From contig JAJFPB010000009.1 of NCBI GenBank assembly GCA_020881915.1, forward strand, positions 2,542,001-2,606,000: a DNA stretch of 64,000 nt, written 5' to 3'. Positions 12,124 through 21,907 of the stretch are shown one piece after another. The notes beneath the pieces were generated by a model. It made no database searches. It saw only the letters and a list, made by a program, of their open reading frames with translations, and had not been told where the DNA came from. The stretch is from Paramyrothecium sp. XJ0827 (Eukaryota; Ascomycota; Sordariomycetes; Hypocreales; Stachybotryaceae). A program made the position numbers and the translations under genes. Position 1 is the stretch's first letter, and each line of letters opens with the position of its first letter.

Positions 12124-13496
12124 CTATAGTTTGCTCTCCTTCCTAGCGATTTTGATATCCCGATATTCTGTGGTACTACCAACACGCCAGCTCACACTGT
12201 TACCCCAGTCTCCTCCTTTCTGCGCATCAGGGACTTGCCAGCGCCACCTTGTGTTCGTCTGACCATTCGCAGACTCAATCAGCGCCTTTGTCCATTTGCC
12301 CACAATTGGAAACATCTTAAAGCCGTGGCCAGAGTCACCCGACAGCAAAAGGACGGAGTCTGCCGACCCTGGTAGATAATCAACGATAAAATTGGAGTCT
12401 GAGGTATCGGCAAACCAACAGAGCGACTTCCTGACGAAAGGCCTGTCAGCCAGCTCTGGGAGCGTCTGCCGGAGCAGCTCCCGGAGCTTTGATTCGTCTT
12501 CCTGCGGGAGGAAACCCTGGCTGGCTGCTCTTGTTGCAGGCGGGATGGAAACCCCGGTTGTCTGGTTGGTGTTGACGTAGCCTCCGCCCATGGGACACAG
12601 CTTGAGCAGATTGGTTTTTGGATCTGGTTCGAAAAAGAAACCTAGGTCGCGCGCATAGATCACGGGGATGCCGCGGAGCGCAGACGTCTCTTCGTCCGTC
12701 AAATGAATGTGAGCCACGGACCAAGATTTCGCATCTACTGTTTTGCCAAGGTCAGGAATGAGGGTTGCTGCCAGAGCTCCTGCGGCGACAATCACCAGCG
12801 CGGCTGCATAAAACTTTCCATGCTTGGTTTTGACGCCTTTGCTTCTCTTGCCACTTGGGGCTGCCTCGTAGACAATTTCTTCAACGAAGCCAGAGGCTCT
12901 TCCCAGGAAGAACTTGACGCCATTCGCCTGCGTTGCCTTGTGTACTGCTCTCAGAGCATTGGCAGAATGAGTGTAACCGTCGAATCGGTTCAAGTAGCCT
13001 TTCCAACCCGGTAAAGGGCCACTCAGCTGCCAGGCATTTTCATTGATGTCCTCCTTCGAGTCTAGCGACACAACATGCTTGGCCAAGAAGGGATGCCTTT
13101 CGGCAGCCGCTCGAAACCTATTGAGGGTGTTGACGGCTCTCTTCTCTGCCTTGCCCGATACACAATGCAAGAACCCAACTCTATGGAAGTGAGGCGCAAA
13201 GAGTGGTGTTTTCCACGCCTCCGCTGCTTCCTACGAACGATTTAGCATTCCCGAATCAGGATGGCGCTGGGTCAAACTTGACGAACAATGGTCAGATCCG
13301 TATACCAGGGATCCTCGTATTCCGCGCGCATGATTTTGTTCAAGTCATTCGCTGCGGAGTATGCTGAGGGTATCTCCTCATCTTGGTCAAAGACTGTGAT
13401 GTTGGTGTATCCGCCTTGTGAAAGATGCAGTGCGCTAGAGAGACCGAAGGCGCCGGCACCGACGATAATGATGGGGTCTTTCTTTGCGATCACCAT
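12124..13496 (-). CDS. FAD amine oxidase (MSOX/amadoriase family), peroxisomal
   Basis: Exons 13496-13278 and 13230-12124, 441 residues. The intron (GTTTGA...CGTAG, 47 nt) joins ...IVRQ to EAAEAWKTPLF in frame. The N-terminus has the dinucleotide-binding motif VGAGAFG. The middle has GWKGYLNR and RGIPVIYARDLGFFFEPD, family hallmarks of fructosyl-amino-acid oxidases, saccharopine/pipecolate oxidases and sarcosine oxidases. LCWFADTSD near residue 340 carries the Cys that binds FAD covalently in this family. The protein ends in Ser-Lys-Leu, a canonical PTS1, so it should act in peroxisomes and release H2O2. Monomeric sarcosine oxidases of this family can also oxidise proline and pipecolate, so in this cluster an N-alkyl or cyclic amino acid is the likely substrate. 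A glycated amino acid is the main alternative. Confidence 0.88.
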
Positions 13497-14187
13497 ATTT
13501 AACGATGTTTGGTGAACTCACTGAACTGGCAGGAAACAGTTCATAAGCCAGGCAGATTATATGAAATTTGATGCTATCATCAGCACTGATAATCAGTGGA
13601 TTTAACACACCTAACCCAAGCCAATGACTGCTGACTGCTGACTGCTGACTGTTGTGCCGGTTTGTTGTGCCGGTTTGTTCTTCCGTCCGCTAGACTTGAT
13701 CCAATCATTTAATGTACATGTGCTGATAGCGGTGGATGGCCTGAGAGCCGTGGCGGATCTGCCCCCCGACGCATGGGAAGCCCACCATCGGAACAATTGC
13801 CGAGACAGACATCGGGAGCTGGTCCGACTGGGAAATCGCACGACCCACACATGCCTTTGCGCGTGATACTCCCTGTACACTGCAGCTGCCGAATTTCGGC
13901 TTCAGTACGGTCATTGAGGCTGCAGATGACCTACCACTAAAATGAGTATTGTTTCCGTCCCCAGTTGTACAGGTCAAGGATGCTGGCCGTTTCTACGGAA
14001 GAAGTCGCCTTCTAAGCCTTTGCCTTGTCAAGTAACAACTGTCACGAAAGGCTTTTCCACATCATATTTTAAATTGATTTCAAGTTCTTTTGTAGAGTCT
14101 AATTCAGGACTTATCCACCATCCCTAATAAAATTTATATCTGATTATCAGTGGTGGCCGCGAAGAGTGCGAGCAGTAGCCCCGTTCA
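13497..14187. other. Intergenic, divergent promoter of oxidase and membrane protein
   Basis: About 690 bp between divergent starts. It contains small tandem repeats (13625-13676) and near-palindromic GATA motifs: ACTGATAATCAG at about 13585 and CTGATTATCAG at about 14131, plus a TTATC at about 14110. I see no convincing gene. Confidence 0.6.
13625..13676. repeat. Short tandem repeats (7-mer and 13-mer)
   Basis: TGACTGC occurs three times in tandem plus a TGACTGT variant (13625-13652). The 13-mer GTTGTGCCGGTTT is then repeated twice (13651-13676). This looks like a replication-slippage microsatellite in the promoter region; no function is implied. Confidence 0.85.
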
Positions 14188-15109
14188 ATGGTGAACACAA
14201 CGAAGAAGCCTACGCCGAGGATTGGAGAGACTCAGCCGTTGCATCACTACCTTGTACGAGATGCGATGGCGGCATTGACTGCAGCAGCAGCCATCACCCC
14301 AATCATTACTGCCACCGACAGGTCCGTCAATAGCGGCAACTGCACTAAGATGCCTTCACACCTAACGGCTTTCTAGATCCGTTGTAGAGAATGTCTCCAC
14401 TGGGCGGCCACTATTGCGGGCTCTGGCAAAGAATCTGCTCTGCCCATTCACGCACCCGCGGCGATTCTTCTCTACCAAGCCGGCATTCGTGCTATGGACT
14501 CTGTATGCGGCAACTTATTTGACGGCAAATGCCACCCAGACTTTGTCAGACAAGTATTTCGACATTGACAAAGCATTGGCCAACATGCTTGTTTCGTGCA
14601 CAGTGTTCCTGGTCAACACGCCACTAGGGGTGTGGAAAGACGTTCGCTTTGCGCAGTACTTCAGCGCCGCGTCGAAGGTGGAAAAGATGAAGCCGGTGGC
14701 CGCGGTTACTCCCCTGTCATCCACGCCTCGAAGATTGCCTGCCTCGGTTACTGCGGCCTTTCTCATTCGAGATATGGTCACGGTATTTGGATCGTTCACC
14801 ATTGCGCCGCAAGTCTCTGCAGCCATCCCCAATCATTTCGTCCGCAATCCCACTGCGAAGGCTTCAGTCGCCCAAATGATCGTACCCGCCATGACCCAGA
14901 TCTTCGCTACGCCTCTTCATCTGCTGGCTTTAGACATATACAATAGGCCTGCCGTGTCTAGCATACATGACCGCATGGATAAGATACGAGAGAAAATGCT
15001 TTCTACAACAGCGATGCGCGCATTTCGTTTGATCCCAGCATTCGGCATGGGCATCATCTGGAACAAGCGGCTGAGGGCTCATCTTCATTCTGATGGTGGT
15101 TCAAGATAG
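14188..15109 (+). CDS. Uncharacterised, probably mitochondrial membrane protein
   Basis: Exons 14188-14321 and 14377-15109, 288 residues; the 55-nt intron (GTCCGT, branch CTAAC, TTCTAG) joins ATDR to SVVENVS. Several moderately hydrophobic helices are visible: AMAALTAAAAITPII near residue 30, FVLWTLYAATYLTA near 80, MLVSCTVFLVNTPLG near 110, FTIAPQVSAAIP near 180 and MIVPAMTQIFATPLHLLAL near 205. The basic C-terminus is short. The layout resembles a fungal family of carrier-like mitochondrial proteins of unknown function, but I do not see the canonical PX[DE]XX[KR] mitochondrial-carrier signature. It sits inside the imino-acid cluster between the oxidase and P5C dehydrogenase, so a transport role for a pathway intermediate is possible but is inference only. 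Confidence 0.8.
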
Positions 15110-15556
15110 AAAGACGAGTACAATTTACTACAAACTACATATTCGTGTTTCTCAAAAATATTGAACACTCGAAGTCTGAGAACACTCTGAAGCGCAACGC
15201 AATGTCGAACATAAAAGGGCGTTCGGCTCAACTGTCAAACTGGAAGCGAGAGCGGCAATGACTGGCCTTACTGAAGCAGATTTCTCATGTACACAATTCT
15301 AGAGTTTTGGAAACTGCTTGATTTTGTTGAAAGCGCCATCCAAGATGATTCTCACAAGCAAATCTCTTGACCGACTTTATTTAGTCATAAAATCAGTGGA
15401 AGTCCTTATCGATTCCTCAATCGGAACAGGCAAAACGGTATGAATATCATGTACAGAAGTCTACCCAGTGATCCATTTGAAGTGCATGCAGCAACCAACA
15501 CAGAATATGGGGTCCCGCGATCGATAGGGCGCGCCCCAGCTTTCTACCGAACCCCT
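15110..15556. other. Convergent intergenic gap
   Basis: About 450 bp between the stops of the membrane protein (+) and P5C dehydrogenase (-). Only 3' untranslated sequence is expected. No gene seen. Confidence 0.6.
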
Positions 15557-17390
15557 CTACAGATTACTAGGATACTTGAACCCTGATTGTTCAAAGAACT
15601 CCTCCTTGATTAGCCGGGGGCTCGTGAAACGCATCATGGGGTTGGAGCTTCCAGCCTTGTTGTTGGTGCCGCTCGCCCGGCCGCCACCGAAAGACTGCTG
15701 GCCGATGAGAGCTGCAGTAGTCTTGCAATCTAGAGGCTGTAAGCTTGAGTCGAATAGAACAGAAATTGATATTAGGATACTTACTCAGGTACAGATTGCC
15801 AGCCGAATAGCGAAGAGTATCCTCCGCCTCTCGGAGTGCACGACGGTTGTTTGCAAAGACAGCCCCAGTCAAGGCAAAGCCACCGCCGCTCTTGTCCACC
15901 TGTTCAAGGATTGATGGCCACTCGGCGTCAGGGTATACATAGATGGCAAGCACGGGTCCAAAGATCTCCTCATCGAAGAGTCTATGGGTCGGTGAATCAG
16001 CGAGATATACAGTGGGCTGAACATAAAAGCCAGTGGACCCGTCATACTTGCCGCCAGCGAGCAGTTTGAGTGATGGGTCATTGTTACTGGCGTCGATAAT
16101 GGAGGTGATCTTCTCGAAGGATCGGCGATGGATAACGGGACCCATAAAAGCAGAAAGGTCTTTGTCTGGGCTGCCGATGTCTATCTCCTTCAACTTTGCT
16201 TGAAGCCCTTCAAGAAACTCTTTGGACCGTGATTCCGGAAGGTATAGGCGAGAAGTGGCCGAGCACTTTTGGCCCTGGTATTCAAACGAGCCTCTGATCG
16301 TGTGGTTGACAACACTGGGGATATTGGCAGAAGAGTGAATCAAGGTAAAGTTCTTCCCGCTGGTCTCGCCAACGATTCTGGGGAAGTCCCTGTACCTCTT
16401 GGCGCCGATGCCTTCGCCAATCTTGGCGTACAAAGACCGGAAGACGTCAGACGAGCCGACAAAGTTAAGTCCAGCAAACTCGCGGTGGCCAAGTACAGTC
16501 GATGTGATCTCTTCAGCATCGCCGGGAACGAATTGAATAACATCAGGGGGTAGACCAGCCTCCAGCAGAATCTTATAGACGATAGTACTCGCATATATGT
16601 TTGATGCTGATGGTTTCCAGAGCACCACATTTCCCATCAGTGCTGGGCCGGAAACCAGATTTCCTCCTATAGCTGTGAAGTTGAAGGGCGAAATTGCATA
16701 GACGAAACCCTCCAAAGGGCGGTAGTCCAGCCGACTCCACATGCCGTCACTTCCACGTTCCGGTTGCTTTCCCATGATCTCCGCAGCATAGTTGCAGTTC
16801 AGACGGAAGAAGTCGGCCAGCTCCGCCGCGGCATCAACTTCACCTTGCCATATGTTCTTGCCCTGCCCTAGCATGGTCGCGGCGATGAGTTCATGCCGGT
16901 ACGTAGTGGAGACGAGCTCAGCAGCCTTCAAGAAGATTGCAGCTCGGTCGACAAACGGTGTCTGCTCCCACGACTTTTTGGCTTTGAGAGCCGATTCGAT
17001 AGCATGAGATACTTGTCCCTTGGTTGACAAAGGCATGCTGGTAAAAGTGGTACCATGTTCGCTTGGCATGGGCTGGGCCTCTGACAGGGATTGAGGCTGT
17101 ATGTTGCCATTAATGAAAATCTCACTTTTGAGAGGGAGTTGGCCCCGGAGCTTGACCAATGTTTCTTCAAGCTTCTGGCGCTCAGGGGAGCCTTTCTTGT
17201 ATTCAGGCTATATGATAAAATTAACATATTGTGAGGTCTTTCATAAGGACTTGACACTTACATTGGGTTCATTACGAGGATCTGGCAGCTTGAACGGTAC
17301 AGTGGCTGTTCCTCGTTTCCAAGGTGTGCTTCGAAGGGCACCAGAGCCGTTAACGCTGCTTAGCCGCCGCTGTAAGATGTGCTTCATCAT
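15557..17390 (-). CDS. Delta-1-pyrroline-5-carboxylate dehydrogenase, mitochondrial
   Basis: Exons 17390-17262, 17207-15785 and 15729-15557 give 574 residues. Exon 1 encodes a basic leader (MMKHILQRRLSS) that looks like a mitochondrial presequence. The second intron (GTAAGT...CTCTAG) rebuilds LYLNCKTTAALIGQQSFGGG. Without it the frame would run into an unrelated tail. The ALDH active site is clear: RIVGETSGKNF contains the general-base Glu, and YQGQKCSATSRLY the nucleophilic Cys. The C-terminal motif SNPMMRFTSPRLIKE is typical of the PutA/Put2/PrnC P5C dehydrogenase class. It oxidises glutamate semialdehyde (from P5C) to glutamate with NAD+. The same class also oxidises the 4-hydroxy analogue made from hydroxyproline. 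It is transcribed divergently from the DapA-family gene and shares a 690-bp promoter region with it. Confidence 0.95.
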
Positions 17391-18083
17391 TATTCAGAAT
17401 GTCGGCAATTTTACAATTTGCTCCAAGTATGTACCAATATAACGAATATTGGTGAATGTATTCTGGCTACGGATCTGCTTACACTCACTTCTTGGTTGAT
17501 AAATAAACCCAGATACCTTACGAGGCATCGGCTTTGTTGGCCGACGATAAGCTGTTTGACTAGCAACATGCTATAGCCAATACTGTACTAACGCTATGCT
17601 GGTAGTGGCCGATCATAACTGCCGTCCATGGGCTGGTATCGTAACAGTATCCCCGCATTTGCTTCTCGGAACCGTACCCGGTGTCTCCACCCCCAGAGTC
17701 TACGGTTCTAGCCCGGCCACAGTAGTAGACGGCTCGCCCGGTGCTCGCGTGATAACATGCGGTACCATGATAATGAATTTCGGCATCTGATCATGAGGCG
17801 GCTACTCTAACTGCCGACTCGTTGATCCGGGCCCTGCTGCAGAAACGAGAATCTAGCGGGCCGATCACGGATATCTGTCATGCCGTTTTGCGACCGTCCA
17901 TCGCCGGATAGTAACCGATTTCTTGTCAATTCGTTCTGGATGATAGGAACTCTTGGGGTAAGGTAGTATAAGTGGCAACACATCGTAGGCATTGCTAGGC
18001 ATTATCCGTAGCATTCTTCATCCAGGGCTGTACTAATCACATTATTTCACTTCCGGCGGTGCAACACAAGAGAAAAAGCGACA
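17391..18083. promoter_or_regulatory. Divergent promoter with GATA and CCGG motifs
   Basis: This 693-bp gap separates the divergent starts of P5C dehydrogenase and the aldolase. GATAA or TTATC pentamers occur at 17498, 17546, 17751, 17769 and 18002; about 1.4 would be expected by chance at equal base use. CCGG occurs at 17678, 17713, 17738, 17827, 17904 and 18053, against about 2.7 expected. GATA motifs are targets of AreA/NIT2 nitrogen regulators, and CCGG half-sites are reported for PrnA. Function here is inferred. Confidence 0.5.
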
Positions 18084-19031
18084 ATGTATCAACAAGTCCC
18101 CCCTGGAGGTGTATGGTGTCCCGCCCTCACCTTTTTCAACCCAGATACGGATGAGCTGGACCTGGATGCACAAGCTGCATATTATGCATATCTCTCAAAG
18201 ACTGGACTTGCCGGTCTCGTCATCCTCGGCACAAATGCTGAAGCTTTCCTGCTCACACGCGAGGAGCGCAAGATCCTGATTGCGACTGCTCGAAAGGCCG
18301 TCGGCCCCAGTTTTCCGATCATGGCTGGGGTCGGTGCCCATTCCACTAAGCAGGTCCTTGAGCTTATTGCCGATGCGACAGATGCTGGAGCCAATTTCGT
18401 TCTGGTACTGCCGCCTGGCTACTTTGGAAAAGCCTCTACGCCAGACGTTGTAGAAAGATTCTACGCCGACGTGTCCAGGCATAGCACGCTCCCCATTATC
18501 ATCTACAACTTTCCAGGAGTATGCAATGGCGTAGACCTTTCCTCGGCAGTCATCACCAAGCTCGCTCAGACGCATTCAAATATTGTTGGGACGAAGCTTA
18601 CATGCGGCTCGGTGGCCAAGATTACTCGCTTAGCAGCCGCTCTACCCAACTTCGCAACATTCGGCGGTCAATCAGACTTCATCATTGGAGGACTGAGCTC
18701 TGGTGCTGTCGGCTGTATCGCAGCTTTTGCAAACGTCTTCCCAAAGACAATAGTCAAGATTTATGAGCTGTACCAGGAGGGAAAACACAAGGAAGCTTTG
18801 GAGCTGCATCAGAAGGCAGCCCTGGCTGAACAGCAAATCAAAGAAGGGATAGCGGCGACCAAGTATGCTACGGCCATCAGAAGTGCTAATTACGCCGGCA
18901 TCGAGGAAGCTGTAATAAAGCTGCAGCCGCGAACACCCTACATCTCCCCAACCGCCGCTTTGAAGGAGGCGATACAGCTTGGGACTGATGAGGTGGCCAA
19001 GATAGAGGAGAGCTTATCTCTTCGATCCTAG
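18084..19031 (+). CDS. DapA/NAL-family pyruvate-type aldolase
   Basis: One exon, 315 residues, the usual length for the DHDPS / N-acetylneuraminate lyase TIM-barrel family. Diagnostic features are LGTNAEAFLLTREER (equivalent of the GTTGE substrate loop), IIIYNFPG with the catalytic Tyr, and VGTKLTCGS, whose Lys should form the Schiff base. Lysine biosynthesis in fungi uses the aminoadipate pathway, so this is not a dihydrodipicolinate synthase. Known eukaryotic relatives are 4-hydroxy-2-oxoglutarate aldolase (HOGA1; hydroxyproline breakdown to pyruvate and glyoxylate) and fungal L-threo-3-deoxyhexulosonate aldolase (pectin sugar breakdown). The position between P5C dehydrogenase and the proline enzymes favours the first, but sequence alone does not settle it. 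The start at 18084 is the first Met and gives the expected N-terminus. Confidence 0.88.
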   Translation: MYQQVPPGGVWCPALTFFNPDTDELDLDAQAAYYAYLSKTGLAGLVILGTNAEAFLLTREERKILIATARKAVGPSFPIMAGVGAHSTKQVLELIADATDAGANFVLVLPPGYFGKASTPDVVERFYADVSRHSTLPIIIYNFPGVCNGVDLSSAVITKLAQTHSNIVGTKLTCGSVAKITRLAAALPNFATFGGQSDFIIGGLSSGAVGCIAAFANVFPKTIVKIYELYQEGKHKEALELHQKAALAEQQIKEGIAATKYATAIRSANYAGIEEAVIKLQPRTPYISPTAALKEAIQLGTDEVAKIEESLSLRS

Positions 19032-19092
19032 ATACAAGATGAATTCTCATACAGATGCATCATGAATTATAGCTATACTTCTCGCTGAATCT

Positions 19093-20029
19093 CTAATGCC
19101 TAGTGTCGTTGACATGTGGATCCTTGCCCATTAGTCGAGCAACCGTCACCGCTTCCCGAAGGCCCCGACTAAGTCCACCACGAACCCCGGTCTCTTCTAG
19201 AACCATGAGGCCGCCAATCGTGCATCCTTCTGGGGAGGTACCTTGGTCTCTCAGGATACTAGGGTGGATGCCGCTCTGCAACAGTGTTGCTGTCCCCAGC
19301 ATAGACTGCACGATGATGGCATTCGCATCTCGCCTTGGCAAGCCCACGGCAACGGCTGAGTCGATCAGCGCGTCAACTATGACCGCAAAGAAGGCAGGGG
19401 TTGATCCCCCTACGGCTGTGAAGGCGTCCATCTGACTCGGTGCCAAATGAACCGTCTTACCGATTCTGCTGAAGAGGGCATCTGTGGTTTCAAGGTGCTG
19501 AGATGGCAGGCTTGGATCCGGCTTCTCGATCGCAGTGATTGACTGAGAAACAGTAGCAGCAATGTTTGGCAGGGTTCGCACTACCCAGGGCTTCGGATTG
19601 CCATTGCTGCTAGCCTTCGCCACGACATCTTCAATCTGCTGCCTTGTCCAGCCCGCTGCAATACTGATCAACAGCTTGCCAGCTAAGGCATCGGCTATGC
19701 CAGGCTGCTTCAAGACATTGTCCACATCGGACGGGTCGACACCGAGTATAATAACGTCGGCGTCTTTCACTCCTTGAACACTGGCTCCCTGAAGTATCGT
19801 CAAGCGCTCAGAGCCACCAAATCGCTTGGACAACCGGGCCGCTGAATCCTCACTACGGACGCAGGCAATGAACCGTTTGACGAGGCTCGTGGCTTCATGC
19901 TCGGCCGAGCCCCCCAGTAAGCTCCCTAGTATGGCGGTGCCGAGATTGCCTGCACAAAATGGTCAGGAGGGGCAATTTCTGGGCAACGTTGTCAGCCGTA
20001 CCGCAGCCGAGGATACATAAAGAAGCCAT
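19093..20029 (-). CDS. Pyrroline-5-carboxylate reductase family (ProC-like)
   Basis: Exons 20029-20002 and 19949-19093, 294 residues. The 52-nt intron (GTACGG...TGCAG) interrupts the NAD(P)-binding motif; joining restores LCILGCGNLGTAIL. Other family marks are VIILGVDP, WVVRTLPNIAA, the helix SQMDAFTAVGGSTPAFF and the C-terminal signature SPEGCTIGGLMVLEETG. The family reduces P5C to proline with NAD(P)H. Next to catabolic ProDH and P5CDH a biosynthetic role would be futile. It may instead act on a hydroxylated or isomeric pyrroline carboxylate, or recycle P5C. It is oriented like the proline dehydrogenase gene and ends 62 bp from the stop of the aldolase on the other strand. Confidence 0.9.
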
Positions 20030-20442
20030 GGCCGATTGGAGGACGTAATCGCTATGTTGGCTTTGGTGTATGAAAGATACTTTGGCAGACAGGGGAATAC
20101 CAGGCAAACAGTTGAAGGTCACCCCGCGGCTCACACAAAGAGCTAGTCTACATGTTGTAGGCCAAAACATTATTTTTCAAAGCTACTTTAGAGGGTAGAG
20201 TGTAGAGCAACTCGAGGCATCGGAAAAGCCGATGATCGGCAATCTAGATTCCTTGGCGTCACGCCACAAGTCGTGATCGGCAGCCCAACCCGATAGCACA
20301 CACCGCAGGACGACAGCTATGAAGATGTAGAGTGTTTCTGACTGACACGAAATGCATGGTATTGAGTATGCCATCATAGCTAACTTGAGTACGTCTCATT
20401 CGTACGTCACGGAGCGAATCACGGTATTCAGCCAAATGCCAC
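20030..20442. other. Promoter gap between ProDH stop and ProC-like start
   Basis: About 410 bp containing the ProC-like promoter and the ProDH 3' region. No gene or clear motif recognised. Confidence 0.5.
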
Positions 20443-21907
20443 CTACAGGCCTGGTCCCAGAACTATAGCCTTGCATCTCCTCCAAGCCTCTGTTTTGAGT
20501 GCCTTGTATTCATCAGCCGTTCGTAAAACCGCATCGCGATTCTCCACCGCTCTCCTGAGTAGATAACCGAGGCACTCGCTCATGCTGCCCCAAGTGGAGC
20601 ACTTGAAAACGTCAGGCGACACCTGGTTATCGTCTTTCGCGGCGAGGAGAGAGAAGCTCAGTTCGTCCGACATGCCATGGAGCTGGGCAAAGCCAAGGGA
20701 TACGGTTGGGAGGCCATGCTTTATGCGTTGCTGATGCAACTTGTGGGCGTTGATCACGCTCGTCTTGTTGTGGCTGGCTAAGAAGAGATTGACGGAAGGG
20801 AATGGTCGACCGCCGACGGCTCCAAACTCCCCGATATGTCTTTTCAAAGCACCCGTAGCAATTGCATCGTACGCATCGTCTGTGTCTTGCTTGGTGTCGT
20901 GGATCAAAGCTCTGTCGTCCGACAGTATATAGGCGCCGCGCACCAGCTTCAAACCAAGTGTGAAACCTTCCCGGCTCGCGGCATCGAGGTGATCCGCGAG
21001 AACGGCCGGCGTCCGCTTCAAGTATGCTTGGTAAGTGCTGTAGACCACTGCTGTGCCGCTCTTATTGAACTCTCGCATGAGGTCCAAGGTCGCGGCGGCG
21101 ATGCCTTTCTGGAACTGCTGTGATTCGGCGTCAACGATGACTCGAATCGAGTTTGCCTTGCACTCGTTGCAGATTTCGTGGAGCGCATCGGTGAACTGTT
21201 GAGGCGCGGGACGACCGGCAGCGAATGACTTGGTAACCAACGGTCCAGCTCCGCTCAACCTATAAGCCAGTTTCAGCATTTTGCTTAATATTTTCACCAA
21301 CATTGATGACCAACTTGAGAGCAAGGAAGTCTCCGTCTTCTAGCAATGTGATGGTCTTCTTTGTGCCTGCACGCCACTCCTCGATATGAGGGCAATAGGG
21401 GGAGTCAGTTAGGCCACTATCTTGTCGGTCTTCTACACCCTGCACATCGAAGGTGTTGGACTTGTGGTCAAAAACTGTCTCCCGGCCATATGTAAGGATA
21501 ACCCCTCTGAAGCCGAGGTCTTTGAGCCATTGAACACAGTACTTGGTCTCCCATCCACTCTCGCCCGCACAGAACTGGTTATAAATTGTCTTTTTCAGAA
21601 TGGTATGGACAATGGGATTTCTTTCCGCACTGAAGAGAAGGCCCCTGCCCGGCTTTGCCAAGAATGAAAGGACTTTAAGAGATGGGAGCAACAAGAATCT
21701 CTTAGAAGAAATGCCGGCTATAAGCAGCGACCTAAACAATCTGCCGTTTGGTAGTGGTGCAAGAGGGAAATGAGCGGCAGCCGGCGAAGAGGGCACTATC
21801 ACGGTTGACAAAGACCGTAGAAAGCTCAAGGCACCGTCCGCTTTCTTCATGGCAACGAGCAGTTCAGTTTTGAGACTTGGTTCAGAGTGTAATAATGGTT
21901 TCTTCAT
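20443..21907 (-). CDS. Proline dehydrogenase (proline oxidase)
   Basis: Exons 21907-21315 and 21259-20443 give 469 residues, the usual size of fungal mitochondrial ProDH. The intron (GTTGGT...TTATAG, 55 nt) joins DFLALK to LSGAGPLV in frame. The FAD-dependent ProDH barrel is recognised by IRVIVDAESQQFQ, LKLVRGAYI and LGFAQLHGMSDELSF, and by the C-terminal YLLRRAVENRD, where paired arginines bind the substrate carboxylate. It oxidises L-proline, or a 4-hydroxyproline in some homologues, to the pyrroline carboxylate that the P5C dehydrogenase at 15557-17390 would consume. The gene is divergent from the permease gene and shares an 864-bp promoter with it. The first Met is used as the start; a second at residue 20 is also possible. 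Confidence 0.93.

Noticed and set aside
15591..15784. Unspliced C-terminus of P5C dehydrogenase
   Set aside because: The continuous frame ends in an unrelated sequence; splicing 15784-15730 restores the conserved C-terminal family motif.
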